In this document: positions 1-8,297 of the stretch, in pieces
How positions within the stretch are numbered: the stretch's first letter is position 1
Layout of the letters: each line of letters begins with the position of its first letter
From: DASPGQ01 sp035457705
Lineage (GTDB): Bacteria > Acidobacteriota > Vicinamibacteria > Marinacidobacterales > SMYC01
Reading direction: 5' to 3'
NCBI GenBank assembly: GCA_035457705.1
Contig: DATIBD010000117.1
Coordinates: 26,864-90,863, forward strand
DNA: 64,000 nucleotides
Position numbers and translations under genes: made by a program
Notes under the pieces: model-generated
The model's input: the letters and a program-made list of their open reading frames with translations, nothing else
Database searches by the model: none
Told to the model about the DNA's origin: nothing

Positions 1-211
1 GCTCAGGGCTCGTCGCGCAGACATCGTCCAGCCAGCGGGTTCGTTCGCAGGGGGGCAGGTCGAGGGCTGCGCTCAGGATCTCGTCGACTTCGACCCATCG
101 CGAGCCGGAGTTTGTATCCACCCGTCGTTCCTCTCCCGGTTCTACGTAGCTCGGGGCCAAATCCCGCCAACTCGGCCCATCTGGATTGCCCGGCGAAGCT
201 CTGATTGACAT
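1..211 (-). CDS. Ser/Thr protein kinase, N-terminal fragment (runs off left edge)
   Basis: Only the first 70 codons are in the window and there is no stop. From ATG at 211 the frame contains RWVEVDEILSAALDLPPCER followed by TRWLDDVCATSPE. This matches the helical N-terminus that commonly precedes the kinase domain of the large Acidobacteriota and Planctomycetota Ser/Thr kinases, where W-x-x-V-x-x-(I/L)-(L/F)-x-A-A-L-x-L-x-P-x-x-R is typical. The catalytic domain itself would lie to the left and is not seen, so the kinase call rests on this signature alone. The start is uncertain: about 30 low-complexity residues precede the conserved part, and a GTG nearer to it is possible. It is divergent from the antitoxin gene, with only 24 bp between starts. 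Confidence 0.6.
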   Translation of the reverse strand, partial: MSIRASPGNPDGPSWRDLAPSYVEPGEERRVDTNSGSRWVEVDEILSAALDLPPCERTRWLDDVCATSPE

Positions 212-234
212 GGGGCCCCAATACCTCATTAATG
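211..234. promoter_or_regulatory. Palindromes between kinase and antitoxin starts (candidate antitoxin operator)
   Basis: Two perfect palindromes sit in the 24-bp gap: TGGGGCCCCA (211-220) and CATTAATG (227-234). Ribbon-helix-helix antitoxins usually repress their own operon by binding palindromes around the start, so this is a reasonable operator. Function is inferred from position and symmetry only. Confidence 0.35.
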
Positions 235-235
235 T

Positions 236-445
236 ATGCCTATGGCTCGAAAGGCGACATTGAAACGAAGAGCTTTCTTTGTCGACGAACGTACGCTGCG
301 ACGAGCAAAGAAAGCGCTGGGGTTGGCAAGCGACGCGGAAGTGGTGCGACTGGCAATCGAAAGGGTCGCGGAGATGGAGGAATTCTGGAATTTCATGAAG
401 GAAACACGGAATATCCTCGAGCCCGGAACCATAGAGACTCCATAG
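236..445 (+). CDS. Ribbon-helix-helix type antitoxin
   Basis: A 69-residue basic-then-acidic protein. The segment KRRAFFVDERTLRRAKKALG followed by LASDAEVVRLAIERVAEM has a beta strand, then two helices, as in short ribbon-helix-helix antitoxins. The C-terminal tail (EEFWNFMKETRNIL) would be the toxin-binding part. The next start codon (GTG 447) lies one base after its stop, the usual tight antitoxin-toxin spacing, and the next gene is a PIN-domain toxin. ATG 242 (MARKATLKRR) is an alternative start. No precise antitoxin subfamily is recognised. Confidence 0.6.
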   Translation: MPMARKATLKRRAFFVDERTLRRAKKALGLASDAEVVRLAIERVAEMEEFWNFMKETRNILEPGTIETP

Positions 446-446
446 C

Positions 447-859
447 GTGGCTTGGGCGATCCTCGATACCAACGTATATATCGGTCATTGGGAACGGGGG
501 CTCTACGACGAGGCGCTTGCCCAGGTTCGCCAGGCGTTCATCGTTCGTCATTCCGCAGTGGTCCTCTCGAGCTCCGCCGCGGTGCGCGTGCCCCGTTGGC
601 CCAGAGTTTAGTCGAGAATCTCGTGAAACGAGCAACGGTCGTCTGGACTCCGCAGGCGCCGGACTGGTGGGAAGCGGGACTGCTTATCAGAGGGCTGGGA
701 GACGCCCGGGGCTGGCATAGACGCAAGCGAAGGGATTTCCAGAACGACGCTCTGATCGCTTTGACGGCTCGCCGACACGGCGCCACCGTCGTTACCGCGA
801 ATCGAGCGGAGTTCCAGTTCTTTTCGCAGGAGCTCGGCATTTCGGTGCTTCCGGTGTGA
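447..859 (+). pseudogene. PIN-domain (VapC-like) toxin, split by a single-base frameshift
   Basis: GTG 447 opens AWAILDTNVYIGHWERG, a classic PIN start with the first acidic residue in LDTN. Translation continues to HSAVVLS and then stops at 609-611. The +2 frame carries the rest: ELRRGARAPLAQSLVENLVK, later NDALIALTARRHGA and VVTANRAEF, up to 859. Adding one G at about 569 (tcgag to tcggag) gives SAVVLSELRRGA, exactly the VapC pattern, and one continuous protein of about 137 residues with all PIN acidic positions. The family members are RNases acting on tRNA or other RNA. As written the toxin would be inactive while the antitoxin is intact. Either a real recent lesion or a base-calling error is possible. 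Confidence 0.75.
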
Positions 860-970
860 TTTTCTACGGTCGCGTCGCCTCAACCCCGGTCTGGTCCCCT
901 TCCAGAGACAGACTTACTTGCTTCCCTCGCGCCCATCGCAATACGCTTACGGCTCCAGGAGGTTTGGGAT

Positions 971-2764
971 ATGCGGAGTTACGCGCTCGTTGTATTCCTC
1001 GGGGCCGCGGTGTTCGCGCGGGCCGAGGACACGGCCGACCTCATTCTGTTCGACGGACGCGTGTACACTCTCGACGACGCCAAACCCTGGGCCACGGCTG
1101 TCGCCATCAAAGGCGAGCGCATCATTGCCGTCGGCACCGATGACGAGGCACGGCGCTACCTCGGGGCAAGCACGCGCGAGATCGATCTGAACGGCGCCTT
1201 CGTTTCCCCCGGTTTCAACGATGCCCACGTGCACGTCGACGGAACCGGTGCACTCCTCACCGGCGTAAACCTCCTGGACGTGCACCAGCCCAAGGCGTTT
1301 CGCGAGCGAATCGAGGCGACGGCATCGCGGCTTCCGGATGGAAGCTGGATCACCCGCGGCATGTGGGGCGCTTACGAGCAGTGGAGCGTGGGCTCCAGCG
1401 GAGAAGCGGCCTCGGGAGAGGCCACGGGAGGCCCGTTCACACCCGACCGCAATCTCATCGATTCCGCCACGACGAAACACCCTGTTCTGGTCAGCCGCTT
1501 CGATCGAAGCATGCACCTCGCGAACAGCCTGGCGCTGGATCTTGCGGGCATCGACGAATCGACTCCCGATCCGCCCGACGGTGGGATCGTAAAGGACGCG
1601 AGCGGCCGACTGACGGGAATCCTTACCGGGAGCGCGTTCGATCTCGTTCAGAAAGTGATTCCCCCGATCTCGTTCGAGCAGCGCCTCATCCAGGTGCGTG
1701 CCGTGCTCAAGGAGGCGCGCGAAGGCGGCGTCACGACGATTCAGGATCTGACCTCGGCGGAGCAGCTCATGGCCTACCAGCATCTGAAAGAAAATGGCGA
1801 GCTGACCGTACGCATCATGATCCGGCCGAACGTCTTTCAGGCGGAGCACGTGGCCGCTCTCGGCCTTTCCCGCGGCTTCGGAGACGATTGGTTGAAGCTG
1901 GTTGGGTACAAGGGGTGGGTCGACGGAATCATGGGCTCGAGCGGCGCCATGTTCTTCACGGACTACGATCACGATCCGGGAAACCGGGGATATCTTCGTC
2001 CTCCGATGCTCCCCGAGAGTGTGGACGGAGCGGCTTTCGAGCTCGGCTCGTCCGATCACTATTCGGATTACCCTCCGGGCAACATGGAGAAGCTCATCGA
2101 GCAATGGCTGCCCACGGGGGTCCCGCCTCATATCCATGCCATCGGTGATCTGGGCAACCGCATCATCCTCGATATCTTCGAGAGGGTTCTCACCAACGCG
2201 AAGATGGTGGATTCCGATCACCGCTGGCGCGTCATTCACGCGCAGGTCTTGCACCCCGACGACTTCGAGCGGTTCGGCAAGCTGAACCTCGTCGCCGAGG
2301 TCAATCCCTACCACGTGTCCGACGACATGCGGTGGATGGAGGAACGCATCGGCAAGGAGCGATCGCTCGGCGCTTATGCGTTCCGAAAACTGAAGGAATC
2401 GGGGGCCACGATCATCTTCGGAAGCGACTCCCCGGGAACGAACGCAGCGCGCTACTATCTGAGTCCCGTATATGGGCTCTACGCCGCGGTGAGTCGTCAG
2501 ACGCTCACCGGCGAGCCCAAGGAGGGCTGGTACGCGGATCAGCGTTTGACCATCGAGGAAGCCATCGAGGCCTATACCAAAACACCGGCCTGGGCGTGCT
2601 TCGAGGAAGCCGTCAAGGGAACGCTCGCATCGGGAATGCTGGCCGACATCGCCGTTTTCGATACGAATCTCGTCGAGGTCGGGCGGACCGCGCCCGCACG
2701 CCTACTCGACGCGAAAGTACTCTATACGCTAGTGGGCGGCGAGGTCGTTTACGAAAGGGAATAG
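971..2764 (+). CDS. Exported amidohydrolase (YtcJ-like, amidohydrolase 3 family)
   Basis: A 597-residue protein with a signal peptide (residues 1-18, ending ARA-ED). The sequence LILFDGRVYTLDDAKPW and then VSPGFNDAHVHVDG (HxH at about 86-88) is the standard N-terminus of the YtcJ-like branch of the metal-dependent hydrolases. GSDSPGTN and a C-terminal LADIAVFDTNL strand complete the fold. The family hydrolyses amide, imine or ester bonds; the substrate here is unknown. AGGAGG lies 8 bases before ATG 971. The 3' end overlaps the convergent oxygenase gene by 16 bp. Confidence 0.9.
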   Translation: MRSYALVVFLGAAVFARAEDTADLILFDGRVYTLDDAKPWATAVAIKGERIIAVGTDDEARRYLGASTREIDLNGAFVSPGFNDAHVHVDGTGALLTGVNLLDVHQPKAFRERIEATASRLPDGSWITRGMWGAYEQWSVGSSGEAASGEATGGPFTPDRNLIDSATTKHPVLVSRFDRSMHLANSLALDLAGIDESTPDPPDGGIVKDASGRLTGILTGSAFDLVQKVIPPISFEQRLIQVRAVLKEAREGGVTTIQDLTSAEQLMAYQHLKENGELTVRIMIRPNVFQAEHVAALGLSRGFGDDWLKLVGYKGWVDGIMGSSGAMFFTDYDHDPGNRGYLRPPMLPESVDGAAFELGSSDHYSDYPPGNMEKLIEQWLPTGVPPHIHAIGDLGNRIILDIFERVLTNAKMVDSDHRWRVIHAQVLHPDDFERFGKLNLVAEVNPYHVSDDMRWMEERIGKERSLGAYAFRKLKESGATIIFGSDSPGTNAARYYLSPVYGLYAAVSRQTLTGEPKEGWYADQRLTIEEAIEAYTKTPAWACFEEAVKGTLASGMLADIAVFDTNLVEVGRTAPARLLDAKVLYTLVGGEVVYERE

Positions 2765-3465
2765 CTCTCGTTCCACTCCAGCGGCAACGGGAGCTTACGG
2801 GCGGAAAAGTCGAGCTGGATGACGCGCCGGGGACCGGGGCGGCGACCACGGTGAGAACAGTGGAGTAAAAGCGGCCTCATCGCAAAGAGGCAGCCCTTCT
2901 TTGCCTCGCAAACCGTAGCTTCGATTCGGGTGAACTGACCGATACTGTCTTCGGGAAGACGCCCATATTGATGCGACGTTGGTATCACCTTCATCGCTCC
3001 ATCTTCTTCGCAGCAGTCGTCGAGGTGTATCCGCACCGACAACATCGCGGAGAGGACACCCGGCGGCGCCATCACGTGCTGAACACCCGCTTTCATCGAC
3101 CAGGGGCCGAAACCCACGGCATCACCGCGCTCCTTCACCGTAATGGTCGCGTCTTGGTGCCATCGAACCGACCAGTTCGCGCGCGGGCTCTTGTCGAGAA
3201 AGATCCCGCGTACACAAAAAGCGTCGCCGTCCAGCACGGCTCCGACTAATTCCTTGAGCGCGGGCACATGGAGCGCAGTCTTCGTCCTTGGCGCATTCTG
3301 GAACAGATTCCGGAATGCATAGACCTCACCACGCCTGACGACACCGGGACCTTCCTCGACCGAGGAAACAGCGGCTCTCAGTTCGGACACCAGGTCGGGA
3401 GATATGGCGTCGGGAATTGCGGCAAACCCGTCTCGGTCGATGATTTCCGCGATGTTCGATTCCAA
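2749..3465 (-). CDS. PhyH-family Fe(II)/2-oxoglutarate dioxygenase
   Basis: A 238-residue protein of the phytanoyl-CoA dioxygenase family. The N-terminus (RDGFAAIPDAISPDLVSEL) is the usual helical lead-in. RWHQDATITV gives the metal-binding HxD (H103, D105). LLLHCSHR supplies the distal His, and the Arg of RRVIQLDFS fits the 2-oxoglutarate carboxylate site. Family members hydroxylate varied small molecules; the substrate is not predictable here. It is cytoplasmic, with no signal peptide. It overlaps tail to tail with the amidohydrolase and is followed at 45 bp by the permease gene on the same strand, which has its own regulator, so co-transcription is not assumed. Confidence 0.85.
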   Translation of the reverse strand: MESNIAEIIDRDGFAAIPDAISPDLVSELRAAVSSVEEGPGVVRRGEVYAFRNLFQNAPRTKTALHVPALKELVGAVLDGDAFCVRGIFLDKSPRANWSVRWHQDATITVKERGDAVGFGPWSMKAGVQHVMAPPGVLSAMLSVRIHLDDCCEEDGAMKVIPTSHQYGRLPEDSIGQFTRIEATVCEAKKGCLFAMRPLLLHCSHRGRRPGPRRVIQLDFSARKLPLPLEWNESYSLS

Positions 3466-3509
3466 GAACCTGTAATTTTAGACAAGACGGGCTCAGCGAC
3501 GCAACCTTC

Positions 3510-6185
3510 TTACAACGCCTCAGCTCGAAGAGCCCGAACCGGATCGACTCGGGAGGCTCGCACCGCCGGAATCACCGAGCCGGCCAGTGCTGCTGCGAAG
3601 AGAACGAGCGGTACGAGAGCAAACGTTAATGGGTCTCGCGGTTCCACGCCGTACAGTAACGAATCCATCGACCCTGTCAGTGAATAGGCCGCGACCACGC
3701 CGACGGAGGTCCCCAAGGCGGCTAGAACGAGACCTTGTCGGATCACCAACCGGAGCATCTTCGACGGAGAGGCGCCCAGCGCCATGCGAAGGCCGATCTC
3801 CCGGGTCCTCTGTCCTACCACATACGAGGCAACGCCATAGACCCCGACGACCGCGAGCGCGAGAGCCAGCCCCGACAACAGGACGAGGAGAGCCATGGTG
3901 AATCTCGACGATCCCATGGACCGAGAAAACACGTCTCGAAGAGTTCTGACGTCGGAGACAGGGAGCTTCGGATCGACTTCGCGCACGACGTCGCGGGCGG
4001 ATCGCGCCAGCAACTCGGCCGACCCATTCGTGCGCATTACGAAGGTCACCGCGCTGGGTGTGAATCCGGACGACTGATGAAACTGGCTCAGTGGCCGATA
4101 CCATTTCGATTTGATCTCCGCTGTGATCCCGTTGTGACGCACGTTGCCGACCACCCCAACGATCCGGGCCCAGGGAGGGTCCTCCGCCCCGCCGATCATG
4201 ATGCGCTTGCCAATCGCGCTCTGCCCCGGCCAGTACTTCATCGCCATGGATTCGTTCACGAGGATTACCGGCTCCGTGTCGGGTCGATCTTCATCGGTGA
4301 AGGTGCGGCCCTCGACCAGCGGAATACCCATGGCCTCGAGATATCCCGGCGACGCCACTTGCCAATCGGCCGCTGGATTCTCTCCAGGACGTGGCTCGTA
4401 GCCCTCGATGCGAGTGCCGTAGTCCCCGATGGAGGTCGCGAGGGGCAGCACTCTCACCGCTCCCACTTCCTCGACACCCGGCAGCGCTCGAAGGCCTTCG
4501 CGCACACGCTCGAAGAGCGACAGAATGGAGGGCGAGTCGGGATAGCTGCCCATTGGGGCCGACAAACGGAACGTAAGGACATTTTCTATTCGGAAACCGG
4601 GATCGACGCGGACGAGCGTGGCGAACGTTCGGATCATGAGCCCTGCCCCGGCGACCAGAACGACGGCCAGGGCCATCTGCAAGGCGACGAGGCCCCCCCT
4701 CAGACGTTGGCCGAAGACGCCCGAGCCGAAGGCGCGAACCGGGTCACCAACCGCCGACCTCAGGCTGGAACGAGCCGTGGCGATCGCCGGTATGACGCCG
4801 AACAGGAGCGCGGTGGCAAGCGTCGCACCGAGCGCGAAAAGCAGAACGCCCCCATCGACGCGGGCTTCGGTGAGCCGGGGAATACTTCCTGGCTCCAGGG
4901 CGACGAGCGCGTCGATCGCCCAATATGCCAAAACGAGCCCCGTGAGTCCTCCCATCGCGGCCAACACAACGCTCTCGGTGATCAACTGCCGAAACACCCG
5001 GCCGAAGCTCGCCCCGAGCGAGCTTCGAAGGGCGACCTCCCGCGAGCGCTCGTGGCCTCGAGAGAGGACGACGCTGGCGACGTTCGTGCAGGCGATGAGG
5101 AGTACGAACCCCACGGCACCGAGCAGGACCAGCAGCGCCGGTCGCACGTCTCCCACGACGTCCTCGGACACGGGAATCACCAGCGTGCGAAAACGCCAGT
5201 CTGGGGTATAGATGCCATCTGCGGTGTCGCGCTCGTTCGCCGCGAGAAACTCCGCCCTCGCCTCCGCCAGCGAGGCGCTTTTCGCGAGTCGACCCACCGC
5301 GTAATACGAATGGCTTCCCCCGAGCCTCGGCAAGGTCTCGAATCCCTGCGGCACGTCGAGCGGCACATAGACGTCGGTCGGCGCCTCCGCGTTGAAGTCG
5401 GTGGGCAGCTGAAATCGCTCGGGGAGGACACCGATCACGGTACGGGGCACACCGTCCATCTCGATCCGAGCACCCAGGAGAGAATCGTCTCCCCCAAAGC
5501 GACGCTCCCAGATGCGATGTGACAGGAGTATGACGTCGCTCACTTCCCGCTTTGCTTCCTCGGCAGAAAAGGCGCGGCCAATCGACGGAGAAGCACCGAG
5601 CACTTCGAAGAGGTTCGGAGTAACCGCAGCGAGACCAACGCGCTCGGGGTCGTGACGGTCCTCGAGGTTCGCGCTGGTCGAGAAGTACAAAGCCACTTCG
5701 TCCAGACTCTGGATGGTCTCCCGATACATCCGGTACTCGGGAATCGAGACCCACGTCTTGGGGAACCCGGTCCACTGGCTCCAGATGGTGACGACGCGCT
5801 CCTGGTTCTCGTAGGGCAGCGGCTTCAGCAGCACGGCCCGGACGACGCTCATGAGAGCGACATTGGCGCCGATGCCGAGCGAAAGCGTCACCACGACGAC
5901 GATAGCGTACCCGGGGCTCCGCGAGAACGATCGAAAGGCAAACCGCGCGTCCTGCCAGAACGAGTGCATCCAAGCCTCCTTCAGGTGCTCATCTCGGGGC
6001 CACTCACGACGCAGGCGCACCCAATCGAATGAGAGTAGTTGTCGCCAGTACCAGGCGCGGGCCGCGCCCGCCCCGTGGGTGCGCGCGCGCCTCTCGAAAC
6101 CCTCTTTCAGGGCGGAGAGAAGGTCCTCTCGCAACGTCCGGGGTGTTAGCTGCTCAATGAGCCAGCGCGCGAGCATTGGCGGCAT
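3510..6185 (-). CDS. ADOP-type ABC transporter permease (duplicated MacB/FtsX)
   Basis: An 891-residue protein. Residues 1-85 form the ADOP-specific cytoplasmic N-terminus (LARWLIEQLTPRTLREDLLSA). A transmembrane helix near 95-115 (SPGYAIVVVVTLSLGIGANV) opens a periplasmic MacB_PCD domain, followed by an FtsX permease domain (VGFVLLIACTNVASVVLSRG). The whole module then repeats, ending in a second FtsX domain (LRMALGASPSKMLRLVIRQG). This is the orphan permease type abundant in Acidobacteriota, with no ATPase gene beside it. It probably works in export or envelope maintenance; the substrate is unknown. A PadR-type regulator lies 3 bp upstream on the same strand, the usual pairing for this family. 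Confidence 0.92.
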   Translation of the reverse strand: MPPMLARWLIEQLTPRTLREDLLSALKEGFERRARTHGAGAARAWYWRQLLSFDWVRLRREWPRDEHLKEAWMHSFWQDARFAFRSFSRSPGYAIVVVVTLSLGIGANVALMSVVRAVLLKPLPYENQERVVTIWSQWTGFPKTWVSIPEYRMYRETIQSLDEVALYFSTSANLEDRHDPERVGLAAVTPNLFEVLGASPSIGRAFSAEEAKREVSDVILLSHRIWERRFGGDDSLLGARIEMDGVPRTVIGVLPERFQLPTDFNAEAPTDVYVPLDVPQGFETLPRLGGSHSYYAVGRLAKSASLAEARAEFLAANERDTADGIYTPDWRFRTLVIPVSEDVVGDVRPALLVLLGAVGFVLLIACTNVASVVLSRGHERSREVALRSSLGASFGRVFRQLITESVVLAAMGGLTGLVLAYWAIDALVALEPGSIPRLTEARVDGGVLLFALGATLATALLFGVIPAIATARSSLRSAVGDPVRAFGSGVFGQRLRGGLVALQMALAVVLVAGAGLMIRTFATLVRVDPGFRIENVLTFRLSAPMGSYPDSPSILSLFERVREGLRALPGVEEVGAVRVLPLATSIGDYGTRIEGYEPRPGENPAADWQVASPGYLEAMGIPLVEGRTFTDEDRPDTEPVILVNESMAMKYWPGQSAIGKRIMIGGAEDPPWARIVGVVGNVRHNGITAEIKSKWYRPLSQFHQSSGFTPSAVTFVMRTNGSAELLARSARDVVREVDPKLPVSDVRTLRDVFSRSMGSSRFTMALLVLLSGLALALAVVGVYGVASYVVGQRTREIGLRMALGASPSKMLRLVIRQGLVLAALGTSVGVVAAYSLTGSMDSLLYGVEPRDPLTFALVPLVLFAAALAGSVIPAVRASRVDPVRALRAEAL

Positions 6186-6188
6186 CGC

Positions 6189-6524
6189 TCAACGCCTCTC
6201 CGGATCCGCGGAAACGTCGGCTCCGGCCCACATGCGCTCGAGCACGATGCGCGATTCCTCGAGCACATGCACACCTCTGGGTGTGAGTCTGAAGCACCGC
6301 TTGGCTTTGCCGCCCCGGATCGGCCGGGGCTCGCCGCGCGCCGATCGTACGTACCCCTTCTTCTCCAACCGAACCAGCGTGACGTAAATGGTACTGATCG
6401 TCAGCGGTCTCGACGCCAGCTCCTCGAGCTCCCTCTGAATCTCGGCTCCATGGGCATCGGCCCCGAGTCTAGCAACGGCAAGCATGAGAAGCTGTTCGAG
6501 CTCACCGAGCGAATCCCGCCGCAT
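6189..6524 (-). CDS. PadR-family transcriptional regulator
   Basis: A 111-residue winged-helix repressor. The segment LGELEQLLMLAVARLG, then AEIQRELEELASRPLTIST, then IYVTLVRLEKKGYVRS is the PadR winged helix, and the protein ends with a short dimerisation helix. The gene is directly upstream of the ADOP permease (3 bp gap) and almost certainly controls its own operon. PadR proteins usually dissociate from DNA on binding a small ligand. An AT-rich inverted repeat just upstream of the start is the obvious candidate operator. Confidence 0.9.
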   Translation of the reverse strand: MRRDSLGELEQLLMLAVARLGADAHGAEIQRELEELASRPLTISTIYVTLVRLEKKGYVRSARGEPRPIRGGKAKRCFRLTPRGVHVLEESRIVLERMWAGADVSADPERR

Positions 6525-6530
6525 GGCCTA

Positions 6531-6554
6531 TATTATTGACAAAATCTAATAATA
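6531..6554 (-). promoter_or_regulatory. AT-rich inverted repeat upstream of padR (candidate operator/promoter)
   Basis: TATTATT (6531-6537), a 10-bp spacer and AATAATA (6548-6554) form a perfect 7-bp-arm inverted repeat in otherwise GC-rich DNA, 7 bases upstream of the padR start. It probably overlaps the promoter of the padR-permease operon and would serve autoregulation. The call rests on symmetry, AT content and position. Confidence 0.5.
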
Positions 6555-6586
6555 ACGGCGAGTCGCGGTCGGGGGATCGAGACCGC

Positions 6587-8200
6587 TCAGGGTCGAGACG
6601 CCTCACGCACGGCCCGGAACTCGCTCGTCTCGCTCCACTCGGGCCACTCATCGCTCGTCGCGAGCCGTTCTCCCATGGCGAAAAAGAGGTCCAGGTCCTG
6701 CACCATCCCCGAAAGGTCGTACCAGTCTTTCACTTCGTCGGACGGCTTGTGGTAATCCTCCGCGACGTAGTTCTCGCGGCGCTGCTTGCCCCATCCTTCG
6801 GGCTTCCCCTCGAAGTGGACGCCCACGTCGGGGTAAAAGGCGGGAATCCCGATTTTCGCGAGCTCGAAGTGATCGGAGCGATAGTAATAGCCTTTCTCCG
6901 GTTCGGCATCGGGCTCGAGCACTCGACCCTGAGCCGCAGCGAGCTCGCGGGCGAGATCGTCGAGCGACGATTGGCCCATTCCGACAACCGTCACATCCGT
7001 CGTCCTGCCCCATATGTTGAGTCCGTCCATATTGATCGCGGCTACCGTCTCGGACGGTGAATAGAGCGGATGCCGGGCGTAGAAGCGCGAGCCCAGGAGC
7101 CCTTGCTCCTCGGCGGTTACGGCAAGGAAGAGGACCGACCGTCGGGGCGTCGGCTCGAGCGCCGCGAAAGCGCGCGCGAGCTCGAGAAGGCCGGCCGTTC
7201 CCGTCGCGTTGTCATAGGCGCCGTTATAGATCTTGTCTCCGTTGCCGCCTTCCTGCGTTCCCAGGTGATCCCAATGCGCCACGTAGAGGATCGTCTCCTC
7301 GGGAACCTCCGCCCCCACGACTCGTGCCACGACGTTTTTGGAATCGACGTTCCGGAGCTGGTTTTTGATCGAGGCGCGCAAGCTCACGCCGAGCGGCAAA
7401 GGCTGAAAGGCGCGATCCGCGGCGGCTCGCTTCTGTTCCGCGAGATCGAGGCCCGCCCGCTCGAAGAGCGATTGAGCCGCGCTTCGAGAGAACCATCCCT
7501 CGACCGCGACGCGCCCAGCGTTGCGATCCTCGGTCTCTAGATCGAACTGCTCGCCCAACCAACTTCCCCGAACGACCTCCCAGGGGTAGCCCGCTGGGCC
7601 GGTCTCGTGGACGATGAAAGCGCCGGCGGCACCTTTCTGAGCCGCGATCTCGTACTTGTATGTCCACCTTCCGTAATACGTCATGGCTTCGTCCCCGAAC
7701 GCCCCCTCGGTGGGCGGGTCGTTCACGAGCATGACAAGGATCTTGCCCATCACGTCAACGCCCTTGTAATCGTCCCAGTCGTATTCCGGCGCGACGACTC
7801 CGTAGCCGACGTAGACGAGCTCCGCTTCGACCGCAACTTCCTCCACGACCCGCTTCGTCCAGGCAACGTAGGCTTCCCCGTCCGCGAGCTCCTCTTCCCC
7901 GCCGCTCCGAACGAGCGATACCCGGCTCGTGTTGGTGATGCCAACCAGAGGCACCTTATGCACGTAGGTACCGTCCGGGTTTCCCGCTGCGAGTCCATAG
8001 CTTCGAAACGCATCGGTAAGGTAGGCGACTGTCTTCTCCTCCCCCGCGGAGCCTGGACTGCGGCCCCCGAACTCATCCGAGGAAAGGGTCCGGATGTGCT
8101 CCATCAGTCGATCCTGCGAGAAACGCTCGGCAGGCGCGGGCGTTGACGGCTCGCATGCCACAGCGGTCAAGAAAAGTCCGAGAAGCGACAGACGTACCAT
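6587..8200 (-). CDS. M28-family zinc aminopeptidase lipoprotein with PA domain
   Basis: A 537-residue protein starting at ATG 8200, preceded by AAGGAGG. A longer in-frame extension to 8251 is less likely, since the signal sequence MVRLSLLGLFLTAVAC with its lipobox begins at 8200. The middle part is a PA insert (about 130-280). The zinc site then appears as HWDHLG, GAYDNATGTAG, TAEEQGLLGSR, INMDGLNIWG and YRSDHFELA. These are all five M28 metal ligands plus the catalytic Glu. It probably trims peptides in the periplasm or at the outer membrane. It lies upstream of padR but is separated from it by the inverted repeat. Confidence 0.93.
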   Translation of the reverse strand: MVRLSLLGLFLTAVACEPSTPAPAERFSQDRLMEHIRTLSSDEFGGRSPGSAGEEKTVAYLTDAFRSYGLAAGNPDGTYVHKVPLVGITNTSRVSLVRSGGEEELADGEAYVAWTKRVVEEVAVEAELVYVGYGVVAPEYDWDDYKGVDVMGKILVMLVNDPPTEGAFGDEAMTYYGRWTYKYEIAAQKGAAGAFIVHETGPAGYPWEVVRGSWLGEQFDLETEDRNAGRVAVEGWFSRSAAQSLFERAGLDLAEQKRAAADRAFQPLPLGVSLRASIKNQLRNVDSKNVVARVVGAEVPEETILYVAHWDHLGTQEGGNGDKIYNGAYDNATGTAGLLELARAFAALEPTPRRSVLFLAVTAEEQGLLGSRFYARHPLYSPSETVAAINMDGLNIWGRTTDVTVVGMGQSSLDDLARELAAAQGRVLEPDAEPEKGYYYRSDHFELAKIGIPAFYPDVGVHFEGKPEGWGKQRRENYVAEDYHKPSDEVKDWYDLSGMVQDLDLFFAMGERLATSDEWPEWSETSEFRAVREASRP

Positions 8201-8297
8201 TGGGCCTCCTTTTCGAGCCCCTATCCTCGTCGCTCCATGAGCGGACGTCAATCAGCTTGCGTCGTTCACCCGAACCTGCGTGCTACCATTCGCGGAA

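Noticed and set aside
3..221. 72-residue minus-strand frame at the left edge
   Set aside because: The neighbouring frame reads as a known kinase N-terminus, while this one is Arg/Gly/Pro-rich shadow sequence.
947..2314. 455-residue minus-strand frame
   Set aside because: Antisense of the amidohydrolase, whose motifs and signal peptide are clear.
3735..5522. 595-residue + frame
   Set aside because: It is the antisense of the ADOP permease and has low-complexity composition rich in Arg, His and Gln; the permease frame has clear domains.
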